Assembly (NCBI GenBank): GCA_910587345.1
Contig: CAJUKH010000030.1
Span: forward strand, 62,001 to 126,000
Source of the DNA: an uncultured Oscillospiraceae bacterium
Lineage (GTDB): Bacteria; Bacillota; Clostridia; Oscillospirales; Oscillospiraceae
Direction: 5' to 3'
DNA: 64,000 nucleotides
The position numbers and the translations under genes were made by a program. The notes beneath the pieces were generated by a model that did no database searches, was not told the DNA's origin, and saw only the letters and a program-made list of their open reading frames with translations. Every line of letters begins with the position of its first letter. Position 1 is the stretch's first letter. Positions 1 through 9,800 of the stretch are shown piece after piece.

Positions 1-72
1 GCCCACGATGACAAAGACTGCCGCTACGGCCAGACTGCTGCCTCGCTGCTTATCCCTGACTGGGCGGGACAA
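1..72 (-). CDS. DUF881-like membrane-anchored protein (N-terminal fragment)
   Basis: Only the first 24 codons are inside the window. Reading the minus strand from a TTG at 72 gives a short basic start followed by the hydrophobic run SLAVAAVFVIVG, which looks like the single N-terminal membrane anchor of DUF881-type proteins. In many Firmicutes such genes follow ftsQ, before or after a small basic protein gene and ahead of ftsZ. The frame overlaps the end of ftsQ by 23 bases, which fits translational coupling. A GGAGG lies about 17 bases upstream, further than ideal, so the exact start is uncertain. The family call rests on position and the anchor alone. Confidence 0.4.
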   Translation of the reverse strand, partial: MSRPVRDKQRGSSLAVAAVFVIVG

Positions 73-970
73 TGTCGTCCGGGGAGACGCCTCCTCCCTC
101 TCCGCCGCCGGCGGGGTCTGCTGTGGATGGTTCTGTGTCGGTTGTTCCATCAATGGGCACCTCCCTTTTTCTCCAATTTTCCGGCAACCACCGCTCCGGG
201 AGCAGGTGGGCCTTCATGTCACGGTCGGTCAGGTCCAGAGTGCCGGTGAGGGGTTCCCCCTGCTGGGCAAAGGTCTCTTCCACCCGCTGGAGGCGAAGGG
301 CCACCCGGTCAAAGTCCCCTGAGACGGGGGCCACCACTGTCAGGTTTTCCCCGTAGTCAAAGTAGATGGCGTTGCCGGCGGTCAGGTCGATAAAGTCATG
401 TAGGTTTCCCACCATGCCCCGGTCTTCCAGCGCGGTCAGAAGGCCCCGGAGGCCCTCCAGGCGGCTTTTCTGGTCCACCTCCACCTGAATGCGAAGGCCC
501 TCTGCAGGATTTTGGGGGGTGATGCCCCGGACCTCGGGCAGCGTGCCCCGGAGGGATACGTCGCCCTGCTCCAGCAGCTTGCCGCCGGCGCTTAAAAGCC
601 AGTAGCTTCCCTCGGCCCGGATGACGGCCACCGCCGTGCTTTCGGTGATATGAAGCTCCACCGTGTCGGGCAGGCGGCGGACGGGGGCCACCGTCTCCAC
701 ATAGGGGAGCCTGCTCATGATACTGGAGGCGGTCTGGGGGCGGTTTACCAGGAGAAGGTTGTCCCCCAATTCCACCTGAGAAGCGGCGATGATGTCGGCC
801 TCGGAATAACGGCCGTTGCCCGACACCACTACCCGGTTTACACGAAAAAAGGCCACGCAGCCGGCCAGAATGGCGGCAAAGATAATGAGAAAGGACAGCA
901 GTTTATAGAGGAAGCCAAAGCGGCCCCTCCTCCTTCTGCGCTGTCGGTTTCTTCTCTTCCTTGCCGCCAT
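50..970 (-). CDS. ftsQ: Cell division protein FtsQ/DivIB
   Basis: This 306-residue bitopic protein belongs to the divisome, where FtsQ/DivIB bridges FtsL and the septal synthases. The first 20 residues are very Arg-rich and cytosolic, residues about 21-43 form one membrane helix, and a POTRA domain follows (RVNRVVVSGNGRYSEADI onward). A FtsQ/DivIB beta domain occupies roughly residues 110-265. The tail after residue 270 is Pro/Gly/Thr-rich and probably disordered. It lies downstream of murA in the same direction and ends inside the next reading frame, so it should be part of the dcw transcript. Family assignment is firm; the low-complexity tail is a lineage detail. Confidence 0.9.
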   Translation of the reverse strand: MAARKRRNRQRRRRRGRFGFLYKLLSFLIIFAAILAGCVAFFRVNRVVVSGNGRYSEADIIAASQVELGDNLLLVNRPQTASSIMSRLPYVETVAPVRRLPDTVELHITESTAVAVIRAEGSYWLLSAGGKLLEQGDVSLRGTLPEVRGITPQNPAEGLRIQVEVDQKSRLEGLRGLLTALEDRGMVGNLHDFIDLTAGNAIYFDYGENLTVVAPVSGDFDRVALRLQRVEETFAQQGEPLTGTLDLTDRDMKAHLLPERWLPENWRKREVPIDGTTDTEPSTADPAGGGEGGGVSPDDIVPPSQG

Positions 971-1049
971 CCTTTGGCCTCCCGGTCATTTGTTCATTTC
1001 CGCCCCTTTGGGCTTTTTTCTATCATACCATTAAAAAATGAAAAAATAG

Positions 1050-2318
1050 TTAAAATTTGCTTACAGTTTCATCATTTCGTACAACTTTTGCCCCCAGCGC
1101 CCGTAAGTCGAGGGCCAGGTCGGTATAGCCACGGTCGACGTGCTTCAGTCCGGAGAGGATGCTCTCCCCCTCCGCCCCCAGAGCGGCCACGGCCAGAGCG
1201 GCACCACCCCGCAGGTCGGTGGAGAGAAGGCGTGCCCCAGAGAGGCGCTCCACCCCGCAGACCACCGCCACACGGCCTTCCACCCGGATATCGGCCCCCA
1301 TGCGGGAAAGCTCATCCACATGGCGGTAACGGCTGTCGAACATATTCTCCACAAAGACGGTGGTCCCCTGAGCCTTGCACAGCGCCGCCATGACCACGGC
1401 CTGGGCATCGGTGGGAAAGCCGGGGTAGGGGGCCGTTCGGATGGGACGCACCCCCTTCAGCCGCTCCGGCGCATGGATGGAGATGGAAGTGGGGGTGCTT
1501 TCCACACGGCAGCCCGCTTCGGTAAACACGGCGGTAACGGTGGACAGCTGCCGCCAGTCCACCCCGGTGATCTCCCCTTCTCCGCCGGCGGAGGCCACTG
1601 CCGAGAGGTATGTAGCCGCCACGATGCGGTCGGCCATGATGGTGTACTCCCCGCCGTGAAGAGGCAGGCCGCCCCGGATGGTGATAACGGAGGTCCCCGC
1701 CCCCCGCACATCGGCGCCCAGAGCGCAGAGGAAGTTCTGGAGGTCTACGATCTCCGGCTCCCGGGCGGCATTGGTGATGGTGGTGACCCCCTTTGCCGCC
1801 ACCGCTGCCAGCATGGCATTTTCCGTGGCCCCTACGCTGGGCAGGGAGAGGGTGATATCGCCGCCGGTGAGGGTGCCTTCACAGCAGAGGCGGCCGTTCC
1901 TTTCCTGAATGCCGGCCCCCAGGGTGCGAAGGGCGGACAGGTGCAGGTCAATGGGCCTGGGACCAAGCTCGCAGCCGCCGGGGTAGGTCAGCTCGGCCTT
2001 TCCCATGCGGCCCAGAATGGAGCCGAGGAAGACCACCGAGGAGCGCATCTCCCGCATCAGGCGGTCGGGCACGTCCCAGCCGGTCAGAACACCAGAGTCC
2101 ACCGTGACCGCATCCCCCTCCCGCTCTACCCGGCAGCCAAGGTGACGGAGGATGGAAAGGGTATTGTCCACATCGGTGAGCCGGGGACAGTTGCGAAGCA
2201 GGCACTGCCCCCCGGCCAGAAGGGTGGCTGCCAAAATGGGCAGCACACTGTTTTTGGCCCCCTGGACCCGGACTGAGCCGGAGAGGGGGTGCCCCCCTTC
2301 GATTTGAAAAACGCTCAT
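1050..2318 (-). CDS. murA: UDP-N-acetylglucosamine 1-carboxyvinyltransferase MurA
   Basis: MurA transfers enolpyruvate from PEP to UDP-GlcNAc, the first committed step of peptidoglycan synthesis in the cytosol. The 422-residue length is normal. The KN pair of the substrate pocket is at residues 22-23 and the catalytic cysteine is C116 in PGGCELGPRPIDLH, the position that fosfomycin alkylates, so the enzyme is predicted to be fosfomycin-sensitive by that criterion. The start has GGGAGGGCAAAAT before ATG. It sits between murG and ftsQ in the dcw cluster. Many Clostridia carry two MurA copies; whether another exists cannot be seen here. Confidence 0.96.
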   Translation of the reverse strand: MSVFQIEGGHPLSGSVRVQGAKNSVLPILAATLLAGGQCLLRNCPRLTDVDNTLSILRHLGCRVEREGDAVTVDSGVLTGWDVPDRLMREMRSSVVFLGSILGRMGKAELTYPGGCELGPRPIDLHLSALRTLGAGIQERNGRLCCEGTLTGGDITLSLPSVGATENAMLAAVAAKGVTTITNAAREPEIVDLQNFLCALGADVRGAGTSVITIRGGLPLHGGEYTIMADRIVAATYLSAVASAGGEGEITGVDWRQLSTVTAVFTEAGCRVESTPTSISIHAPERLKGVRPIRTAPYPGFPTDAQAVVMAALCKAQGTTVFVENMFDSRYRHVDELSRMGADIRVEGRVAVVCGVERLSGARLLSTDLRGGAALAVAALGAEGESILSGLKHVDRGYTDLALDLRALGAKVVRNDETVSKF

Positions 2319-2392
2319 ATTTTGCCCTCCCTATGGATTTTCCTTCGGGATATCCTATGCGGGAGGGGAAAAATGGGTCCATGGGAGGAGGG

Positions 2393-3511
2393 CTACGGAA
2401 GGAGAGCTTTCAGGGTCTCGTAAATCTTCTCGTTTGCATCGGGAGTGGAAAGCCGGGACAGCTTGCGGGACATATCCGCCCGGCGGGCGGGGTCGTTGAG
2501 AAGGGCGTATGTCACCTCATAGAGTTTGGCGCCGGAGCATTCCTTTTCGGGGAGAAGGACCGCTCCGCCGGCCTCCGACAGAATGCGGGCATTCCTGGTC
2601 TGGTGGTCGGCGGTAACATTGGGGGAGGGCACCAGCACCGAGGGTTTGGCGATGGCGGCCAGCTCGGAGACGGTGGAGGCCCCGGAGCGGCACAGGACCA
2701 GATCGGCCGCCGCCATGACAAGGGGCATATCGTAGATATACTCCCGGATCTCCAGCCCGGAACCGGGCCGGTCCTCCGTGCCGCTTTGGGCCAAAGTCTG
2801 GGTCAGACGGGCGAAGTCCCGGCCGGCCCCGTGGATATGGCGGAAGGGGGCGCCGGCAGCCTGCTCGGCACGGATGAAGTCGGCCATATAGCCGTCCATC
2901 ACCTCCGCCCCAAGGCTTCCCCAGTAGGACAGGAGAAGAGGACGGTCGTCGTCGATGCCCAGCTTCTCCCGGGCCTCGGCCCTGGTATAATGGAAAAACT
3001 CACCCCGGACAGGGGTGCCGGTGACGGTCACTTTTTCCGGGTGGTCGTAGTGCTCCCTGCTTTCGGCAAAGCCCACCATCACCACATCACAGACCTTGGA
3101 AAGCGCCTTGGTGGTAAGGCCGGGAAGGGCGTTGGACTCGTGAACGGCGGTGGGAACGCTCCGCTTGGCGGCGGCCTTTACCACGGGGTAGGAGGCGTAG
3201 CCGCCGGTACCCACCACCAGATCCGGCCGGAACTCATCCAGAATGGCTTTGGCCTGGCGGTCCGACTTTGCCATGTTGGCTACGGTTTTCAGGTTGTGGC
3301 CGATGGCGGAGGGCTTCAGGGAGCGGCGGAAGTTGGTGATGGTCACGGTTTTCAGGGCAAAGCCCTCCTTGGGGACCAGACGGGTCTCCATCCCGCCGTC
3401 GGCACCTACGAAGAGGATGTTGGCGCCGTCCCGCTCCCGGAACATCCGGGCCAGGGCCACGGCAGGGTTGATATGGCCGGCGGTACCGCCGCAGGTGAAG
3501 AGAATGTTCAT
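2393..3511 (-). CDS. murG: UDP-GlcNAc--lipid I N-acetylglucosaminyltransferase MurG
   Basis: MurG adds GlcNAc to lipid I at the inner face of the membrane to give lipid II. The 372-residue protein is a GT28 enzyme with the N-terminal GGTAGHINPA loop at residues 8-17, a second glycine loop near residue 105 (VVGTGGYASYPV) and the UDP-GlcNAc binding segment CRSGASTVSELAAI in the C-terminal half. A GGAGG lies six bases before the ATG. It is 27 bases downstream of ftsW in the same operon. Confidence 0.96.
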   Translation of the reverse strand: MNILFTCGGTAGHINPAVALARMFRERDGANILFVGADGGMETRLVPKEGFALKTVTITNFRRSLKPSAIGHNLKTVANMAKSDRQAKAILDEFRPDLVVGTGGYASYPVVKAAAKRSVPTAVHESNALPGLTTKALSKVCDVVMVGFAESREHYDHPEKVTVTGTPVRGEFFHYTRAEAREKLGIDDDRPLLLSYWGSLGAEVMDGYMADFIRAEQAAGAPFRHIHGAGRDFARLTQTLAQSGTEDRPGSGLEIREYIYDMPLVMAAADLVLCRSGASTVSELAAIAKPSVLVPSPNVTADHQTRNARILSEAGGAVLLPEKECSGAKLYEVTYALLNDPARRADMSRKLSRLSTPDANEKIYETLKALLP

Positions 3512-3538
3512 AGGTTACCTCCTGTTGAGGGGCGGCTT

Positions 3539-4741
3539 TCAGCCCTGTTTTGGCGCGGGGATCTGGCGGGAGACGCTTAATACGATGCCCATTTCCGCCA
3601 GCTGTATCATCAGCGCCGTACCGCCGTAGCTGAAGAAGGGCAGGGAGATACCGGTGGTGGGGAGCAGGTTGGTGACCACCGAGATGTTGAGAAAGACCTG
3701 GACCGCCATCAGTGTGATGATACCCACCACCAGAAGGGAGCCGAATTTGTCCCGGGCGTGGAGGGCGATCCAGTAGCCCCGGAGGATCAGCAGAGCGAAC
3801 AGAAGAAGAATGAGGCCTGCGCCGATAAGACCCAGCTCCTCACAGACGATGGAGAAGATGAAATCGTTCTCCGGCTCGGGAAGAAAGAGCTGTTTTTGGC
3901 GGCTTTGGCCGAAGCCCACGCCGAAGAGACCGCCGGAGCCGATGGCGTAAAGGGACTGGATGATCTGGTAGCCGCCGTCCTGGGAGTAGGCCCAGGGGTC
4001 TTTCCAGACCAGGATGCGCTTGGATTGGTAGCCCTGGAGCATCAGCAGGAGGAGGCCCCCCGCCGCAGCACCGCCCATAGCGAACCACCGCAGCTTGACG
4101 CCGCCGACAAACAATATGGCCGCGGCAGGCACCAAAATCAGGATCGTACCGGACAGGTGAGGTTCGAAGTACATCAGCACCGCAATGGCCAGAAGGATGA
4201 CCCCGTAGGGGACCAGCTCCATAAAACCCCAATCCTCCAGCTTTTGGGCGATCTGGCCCAGGGTAACACTGGTATCATACTGGCGTTTTTTTTCACTGCC
4301 CCGTTTGGACATTCGGGCCGAGAAAAAGAGGACCACCCCCAGCTTTACCACCTCAGAGGGCTGGAAGGATGGAATGGGGCCGATGCTTCTGATCCAGCGC
4401 CTGACCCCGTCGGTCCGGTTGGTATGGACGCCGGGCACCAGCACCAGAAGGAGCAGCAGGAAGGATATCCCCAATACCAGCAGTGACATCATCCGAAAAT
4501 GCTGATAGTTGATACGGGAGATGATATACATGGCCACAAGGCCCATGACGGCAAAAATGGCCTGCCGTTCAAAATAGTAGGTGGCTCTTCTCTCCTCATT
4601 GACGGCGGTGGCAAAGGAGGCGGAGAACACCATGATGACCCCGATGGTGGCCAGCATGACCACCAGCATGAGAAAGGGCAGGTCGATGGGGCCACGGGCC
4701 AGCTGCTGGCTCATGGTCAGGTCACGGGTCCGTCTGGGCAT
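3539..4741 (-). CDS. ftsW: FtsW-type SEDS peptidoglycan glycosyltransferase
   Basis: A SEDS-family polytopic membrane protein that polymerises lipid II at the septum together with a class B penicillin-binding protein. The protein shows about ten hydrophobic segments and the SEDS signature GISLPFFSYGGTALMIQL near the C terminus. I place the start at 4741, giving 400 residues beginning MPRRTRDL, because AAGGAGG stands nine bases before that ATG; an in-frame codon ten residues upstream has no such site. SEDS proteins of this type are called FtsW, RodA or SpoVE. Its place between mraY and murG supports FtsW/SpoVE. The usual neighbour murD is missing here. Confidence 0.92.
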   Translation of the reverse strand: MPRRTRDLTMSQQLARGPIDLPFLMLVVMLATIGVIMVFSASFATAVNEERRATYYFERQAIFAVMGLVAMYIISRINYQHFRMMSLLVLGISFLLLLLVLVPGVHTNRTDGVRRWIRSIGPIPSFQPSEVVKLGVVLFFSARMSKRGSEKKRQYDTSVTLGQIAQKLEDWGFMELVPYGVILLAIAVLMYFEPHLSGTILILVPAAAILFVGGVKLRWFAMGGAAAGGLLLLMLQGYQSKRILVWKDPWAYSQDGGYQIIQSLYAIGSGGLFGVGFGQSRQKQLFLPEPENDFIFSIVCEELGLIGAGLILLLFALLILRGYWIALHARDKFGSLLVVGIITLMAVQVFLNISVVTNLLPTTGISLPFFSYGGTALMIQLAEMGIVLSVSRQIPAPKQG

Positions 4742-4837
4742 AGGCTGCCACCTCCTTATGAAGAGAATCATAGAAATCGGGTATGATGCGGAAATCCCGC
4801 ACTTGCCCGGCCTTGCCGGGCTTTCTCTTTTCTCCCG

Positions 4838-5860
4838 TTATATCATGTACCGCTCCACCACGCCGAGGAAGGCTATGATGCAGAACAGGGCGGAGACGGT
4901 GGAGAAGACGGCCACCACCTTCTTTTCCTTCCAGCCGCACATCTCAAAATGATGGTGAAGGGGGGCCATTTTGAAGATCCTCTTGCCGTGGGTCAGTTTG
5001 AAATAGGCCACTTGAATAATATCGGAAAGGGTCTCTGCAATATAGACGACGCCCACAGGGATCAGGATAAGGGGCATATCGGCGGCAAAGGCCAGGCCGC
5101 AGACGGCGCCGCCCAGGAAGAGAGAGCCGGTATCGCCCATGAATACCTTGGCGGGATAACGGTTATAGACAAGGAAGCCCAGCAGTCCGCCCAAAAGAGC
5201 GGCGGAGAAATGGGTCAGCTCCCCCACAGTTCGCCACTGCTGCCAGATGCCGGTGACCACCGCAAAAAAAAGGGCTACGGGAAGGGTCACCGTGGAGACA
5301 AGGCCGTCCACCCCGTCGGTAAGGTTGACGGCGTTTACCGCCCCCACCATCACGAAGGCGGCAAAGGCCATATACACAGGCCAGGACAGGGGGATGGAGG
5401 TTTGCAGGAAGGGGACATAGAGATTGGGGGTCAGGTAGCCCTCGTGCCGGAGGAGGGCGGTCATCAGAAGAGCGGCCGCCAGTTGAAGGAGAAACTTTTT
5501 CCCGGCGGTAAGGCCGGTATTTTCGTGGTGGACCACCTTCATATAGTCGTCGATGAAGCCGATGGCGCCGAAAACAAGGGCGAAGCCGTAGACGTAGAGG
5601 CCGCCCAGACCCTGACCGGAGCCGGCGGTGAACAGCCGGGCCGCCACAAGAGCGCCGATGGCCAGAATAAACATGAAGCCGCCCATGGTGGGCGTTCCCT
5701 GTTTGGACATATGCCAGGCAGGGCCGATCTCCTTGATGGACTGCCCCGCCTTCAGCCGGCGAAGCAGAGGAATGAGCAGTTTGCCCAGCACCGCAGTGAG
5801 CGAAAAGCTGACGGCGGCAGTGACCAGTATCTCCATCATCGTGTCTTGCAGACTCCACAT
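4838..5860 (-). CDS. mraY: Phospho-N-acetylmuramoyl-pentapeptide-transferase MraY
   Basis: MraY moves phospho-MurNAc-pentapeptide onto undecaprenyl phosphate to make lipid I. About ten membrane helices are evident, with the catalytic motifs DDYMKV, NAVNLTDGVDGL and the histidine motif PLHHHFE. I choose the ATG at 5860 (340 residues, MWSLQDTM) because GGAGGAAGAAATT precedes it; a start eight codons earlier at 5884 would nearly touch the end of murE but has only a weak AAAGGA. It follows murE directly, so murF, which normally lies between them, is absent. Confidence 0.95.
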   Translation of the reverse strand: MWSLQDTMMEILVTAAVSFSLTAVLGKLLIPLLRRLKAGQSIKEIGPAWHMSKQGTPTMGGFMFILAIGALVAARLFTAGSGQGLGGLYVYGFALVFGAIGFIDDYMKVVHHENTGLTAGKKFLLQLAAALLMTALLRHEGYLTPNLYVPFLQTSIPLSWPVYMAFAAFVMVGAVNAVNLTDGVDGLVSTVTLPVALFFAVVTGIWQQWRTVGELTHFSAALLGGLLGFLVYNRYPAKVFMGDTGSLFLGGAVCGLAFAADMPLILIPVGVVYIAETLSDIIQVAYFKLTHGKRIFKMAPLHHHFEMCGWKEKKVVAVFSTVSALFCIIAFLGVVERYMI

Positions 5861-5891
5861 AATTTCTTCCTCCGGCTTCTTCATGTTTCCT

Positions 5892-7310
5892 TTAAGGGCG
5901 GGCGGCGGCGATGATCTCCCGCTCGTCCATGGGGTATTGTACCCCGTTCACTTCCTGATAGGTCTCGTGTCCCTTGCCCGCCAGAAGGAGGGTATCCCCC
6001 TCTTCCAGCATGGCAAGGGCGGCACGGATGGCATGGGGGCGGTCCGGCTCCACCACGGGGAGGGGGGCTGCCGGCATACCGGCCAGAATCTCGCTGATGA
6101 TATCCTCCGGCGGTTCGCTGCGGGGGTTATCGGAGGTAACTACGCATATATCGGCCAGACGGGCGGCGATGGCGCCCATGATGGGCCGCTTGGTGCGGTC
6201 TCGGTCCCCGCCGCAGCCAAAAAGGCAGATGAGCCGGCCGGGGGTGAAGGGGCGCAGGGCGGCAAGGGCATTTTCCAGAGCGTCCGGGGTATGGGCGTAG
6301 TCAATGACTACCGTTCCCGGTCCGGGCCAGGAGGCCACTTCCATCCGGCCCCTGGGGCCGGCGGCGTGGTGCAGGGCCTTCGCCCCCTCTCGCAGCGGTA
6401 TCCCCAGGCACCGGGCGCAGCCAAGGGCACAGAGGGCATTGGATACCGTGAAGGCGCCCGGAATGGCGACGTGGACCCGGGCGGTCTCCTCCCCCAGTCC
6501 GGCTTGGAAGCATACCCCGTTGGAAGAGAACTCTGCCCCGCGGGCAGTCAAGTCCGCCGGGCGGGCGGCGGCATAGGTCATGACCGGACAGGATATCTCT
6601 TTGACATAGTATTCCCCGGCAGGGTCATCTATGTTCAAAAGAGCAACTTCGCTTTGAGAAAAAAGTTTTCCCTTTGCCCGGCGGTAGGCTTCCATGGTGC
6701 CGTGGAAGTCCAGATGGTCCCGGGTCAGGTTGGTGAAGGCCCCCACCCGGAAGGTAAGCCCCGCCACCCGATGAAGGCAGAGGGCGTGGGAGGAGACCTC
6801 CATTACGCAGTGGGTACAGCCGGCATCGACCATGGTGCGGAACCACTGCTGGGTCTCGTAACTTTCGGGGGTGGTCCGGTGGGCGGGGTAGTGGTCCTCC
6901 CCCACCCGGATCTCATTGGTACCCAAAAGGCCCACCTTTGTATGGAGGGTCTCGGTCAAAAGCCGGTGCAGGAGGGTTGTCACGGTGGTCTTGCCGTTGG
7001 TGCCGGTGACGCCGATGAGGGTCAGCGCCCGGCCGGGGTGGCCGAACCAGTTGGCCGACAGGGCGGCCAGAGCGGCGCGGCTGTCGGGGACCGGAAGGGT
7101 CCCCTCCCCCTCTTCGGCCAGAAGGGCGGCCGCCCCTTTGGCCCGGGCCTCCTCCAGATGGAGGTGGCCGTCTGTCTTATAGCCACGGAGGGCCACGAAA
7201 AGTTCTCCGGGGCGTAACGTCCTTGTGTCATAAGAGATGCCTTTGATTTCCACGTCCTCCGGCATGGGGCCGATATAGCCCGTACCGGTAAGCAGCGCTG
7301 TCAGGCGCAT
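5892..7310 (-). CDS. murE: UDP-MurNAc-tripeptide synthetase MurE (meso-DAP type)
   Basis: MurE is the cytosolic ATP-dependent ligase that adds the third stem-peptide residue. The ATP loop GTNGKTT is at residues 103-109, followed by Mur ligase middle and C-terminal domains. The substrate-specificity motif near residue 390 reads DNPR, the version found in enzymes that add meso-diaminopimelate rather than lysine. The 472-residue length is slightly short for the family but all domains are present. GAGAGG lies seven bases before ATG. It sits 51 bases after the penicillin-binding protein gene and runs straight into mraY. Confidence 0.95.
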   Translation of the reverse strand: MRLTALLTGTGYIGPMPEDVEIKGISYDTRTLRPGELFVALRGYKTDGHLHLEEARAKGAAALLAEEGEGTLPVPDSRAALAALSANWFGHPGRALTLIGVTGTNGKTTVTTLLHRLLTETLHTKVGLLGTNEIRVGEDHYPAHRTTPESYETQQWFRTMVDAGCTHCVMEVSSHALCLHRVAGLTFRVGAFTNLTRDHLDFHGTMEAYRRAKGKLFSQSEVALLNIDDPAGEYYVKEISCPVMTYAAARPADLTARGAEFSSNGVCFQAGLGEETARVHVAIPGAFTVSNALCALGCARCLGIPLREGAKALHHAAGPRGRMEVASWPGPGTVVIDYAHTPDALENALAALRPFTPGRLICLFGCGGDRDRTKRPIMGAIAARLADICVVTSDNPRSEPPEDIISEILAGMPAAPLPVVEPDRPHAIRAALAMLEEGDTLLLAGKGHETYQEVNGVQYPMDEREIIAAARP

Positions 7311-7361
7311 GGGAACACCTCTCTTATTCAGTTGCCGGTTTCCCGGCCGGGACGGTGGGAC

Positions 7362-9776
7362 TTACTCGGTCATGGTGTTATCGGAGAAGAGACACTCCAC
7401 CACGGTACCCCGCTCTACGCTGAGGCCCACATTGATGGACTGGCTTGCCACAATGGCGTTGGAGGACATATATTTGCTGGCGCCGCCCACCTTTAGGTAA
7501 AGGCCATAGCGGCCCAAAATCTCCTGGGCCTGGGCGGCAGTCCTGCCCCGGACATCGGGGACGGCCACCAGATCGGCGGGTTTTTCCTGTCCCAGATAGA
7601 GGACAATCTGACTGCCGCTGGGGATGACGGCGCCGCCCACGGGGATCTGGGCGGTAACGGTATCCCCCTCGCCCACGGTGCGGACGGTGAAGCCGGCGTT
7701 TTCGGCGGCCTCCTTGCCCACCTGAGCGGTCTGGCCGGTCAGATTGGGAACGGTGACGTCGATGAGGGAGCGCTCCGACTCGCTGTAATTGCGCTCTATG
7801 CCCATATGGTCCAGAATATCGGCCATCAATTCGCCCGCCATCAGGGCGGCCATATTGCCGCCGGAAATGTAGTAGCCCTTGGCCGTCAGGTTATTGCCGG
7901 GGGTCACGGGCTTGGGGGCATCGTAGGCCAGAAGGACCACGATCTGGGGATCATCGGCAGGGGCAAAGCCCAGGAAGGAGACGATGGTGCGGTCTTCGCC
8001 CCGACGGCTTTCAATGGTTTCGGAGGAGCCGGTCTTACCGCCGATGCGGTAGCCGGGAACGTAGGCCCGTTTGCCGGTACCGCCGTCCACCACCCCCTCC
8101 AGAATGGCCCGGCAGCGCTCGGAGGTCTCTTCACTGATGACCTGACGGACCTCGGTGGGCTCGGTTTGGGCGATGATGTTCCCCTGACTGTCGGTGATAG
8201 AATCCATCACATAGGGCTGCATCAGGTGACCGCCGTTGATGACGGCGGAGGCCGCCGTGATAAGCTGGATGGGGGTGGCCTGAAACCCCTGACCGAAGGA
8301 GGCGGTGGCAAGGTAGGTGTTCTGCTGGGTACTGGCGGCGGTAAAGGTCCTGCGGTCCCAGACAATACTGTTGCCTTCGCCCTGCATATCGATCCCCGTT
8401 TTTTCCAGAAAACCAAAATCGGCGAGATAATTATAGAACTTTTCCGCTCCCAACGCCTGGCCGATCATCATGAAGGCAGGGTTGCAGGAGTTGGCCACCG
8501 CCTGGGCCAGCGTCTGGCTCAGGTGGCCGGGTTCTTTCTTGGAACAGCTTATCTTGGTGTCATCCACCATGTAATATCCGGGGCAATAGTAGGTGGAGCT
8601 TTCGCTGATGACCCCTTCCTCCAACGCTGCGGCCAGCACCATGGATTTGAAGGTGGAGCCGGGCTCGTAGGAGTCGTTCATGGCCTTGTTGCGCCACTGG
8701 CGCTCCAGAGTCTCTTTCACCGCTTTGTTATAGGCCTCCTCCGTGGTGGAGGGGTCCTCCTGCACGGTCTTCAGATACTCATCCAAAACGGGGTCTGTCA
8801 CGGCCCAGGGGTTGTTGAGGTCGTAGTCGGGAGAGTTGGCCCAGGCCTTGATGGCTCCTGTTTTGGGGTCCATGGCAATGACGAAGCCGCCGTTTTGCAC
8901 GTCAAACATCTCAACGCCCTTTTCCAGTATCCGCTCACAGTAATACTGGATGGTGGAGTCCACCGTCAGGTGGAGGTCGTTGCCGTCGGTGGCCTCGTAG
9001 TACTCCTGAAAGGAGTATTTCATTTCGGTGCCGTCGCCGTTGCGGGCGGTGACCACACGGCCGGTCTCGCCGGCCAGTTCGCTTTCGTAGAGGGCCTCCA
9101 TACCATAGGCGCCCTTGTTGTCGTTTCTCCAGTTGACCCAGCCGATGAGCTGGGCGGCCAGAGAGCCTTTGGGGTAATAGCGCTTGGTGGTGGGGACGGT
9201 ATAGACGCTGTTGGAAAGGCGCATATCCGAAATGAGTTTTTGTATCTCCTCGGCGATCTCGGTCTCCACCCGGGTGGCAAGGACCTCGTAGGAGCTGTTT
9301 TTGGCCAGGCGGCTGGCTGCCCGCTCCGGGTCGATGCCCAGGATCTCCCCCAGCGCAGCCGCTACCTGCTCCAGTTCGGGCCGGTCGTAGTAGCCCTTCG
9401 CCTCGGTCTTTTTCCGGCCGGTCTCGCTGTCGGTAAAGGCTTTGTCCCACCGCTCCTGCAGCTTGACGAAATCCGTGGGGGACAATATCACGTCGTACAC
9501 CGTGCCCGAGGTGGCCAGAATGGTACCGCCGGAATCGATGATACGGCCCCGGCTGGCCGAGACGGCATTGTCCCGGGTCTGCTGCTCAATGGCCCGCTTC
9601 TGGTAATTTTCGTGTTCGGTGATCTGAATGGCATAGAGCTTGCCGAACAGCGGAATAAAGGCACCGATGCCGAAGAGGGCCATCAATACAAGCGTCCGCA
9701 GCAAAATCGTCCGGTTGGCCCGGCGGTCCCGGGTCCCCTTTTTTTGCTCCTCAGGCCGTTGTCTTTCCCTTGGCAT
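7362..9776 (-). CDS. ftsI: Class B penicillin-binding protein with two PASTA domains (FtsI/SpoVD type)
   Basis: This 804-residue transpeptidase cross-links septal peptidoglycan. A cytosolic Lys/Arg-rich tail precedes one membrane helix (about residues 27-48), a PBP dimerisation domain, then the transpeptidase domain with S374-TFK, S430-CN and K581-TG active-site motifs. Two PASTA repeats fill the last 140 residues (TVPNLTGQTA and AVPDVRGRTA mark their beginnings). In spore formers the dcw cluster may carry PbpB (division) and SpoVD (spore cortex) paralogues; only one is present here, so either role, or both, is possible. It is followed by murE and preceded by an ftsL-like gene. Confidence 0.9.
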   Translation of the reverse strand: MPRERQRPEEQKKGTRDRRANRTILLRTLVLMALFGIGAFIPLFGKLYAIQITEHENYQKRAIEQQTRDNAVSASRGRIIDSGGTILATSGTVYDVILSPTDFVKLQERWDKAFTDSETGRKKTEAKGYYDRPELEQVAAALGEILGIDPERAASRLAKNSSYEVLATRVETEIAEEIQKLISDMRLSNSVYTVPTTKRYYPKGSLAAQLIGWVNWRNDNKGAYGMEALYESELAGETGRVVTARNGDGTEMKYSFQEYYEATDGNDLHLTVDSTIQYYCERILEKGVEMFDVQNGGFVIAMDPKTGAIKAWANSPDYDLNNPWAVTDPVLDEYLKTVQEDPSTTEEAYNKAVKETLERQWRNKAMNDSYEPGSTFKSMVLAAALEEGVISESSTYYCPGYYMVDDTKISCSKKEPGHLSQTLAQAVANSCNPAFMMIGQALGAEKFYNYLADFGFLEKTGIDMQGEGNSIVWDRRTFTAASTQQNTYLATASFGQGFQATPIQLITAASAVINGGHLMQPYVMDSITDSQGNIIAQTEPTEVRQVISEETSERCRAILEGVVDGGTGKRAYVPGYRIGGKTGSSETIESRRGEDRTIVSFLGFAPADDPQIVVLLAYDAPKPVTPGNNLTAKGYYISGGNMAALMAGELMADILDHMGIERNYSESERSLIDVTVPNLTGQTAQVGKEAAENAGFTVRTVGEGDTVTAQIPVGGAVIPSGSQIVLYLGQEKPADLVAVPDVRGRTAAQAQEILGRYGLYLKVGGASKYMSSNAIVASQSINVGLSVERGTVVECLFSDNTMTE

Positions 9777-9800
9777 TTACCTTTCCCCTTTCGTTGCAGA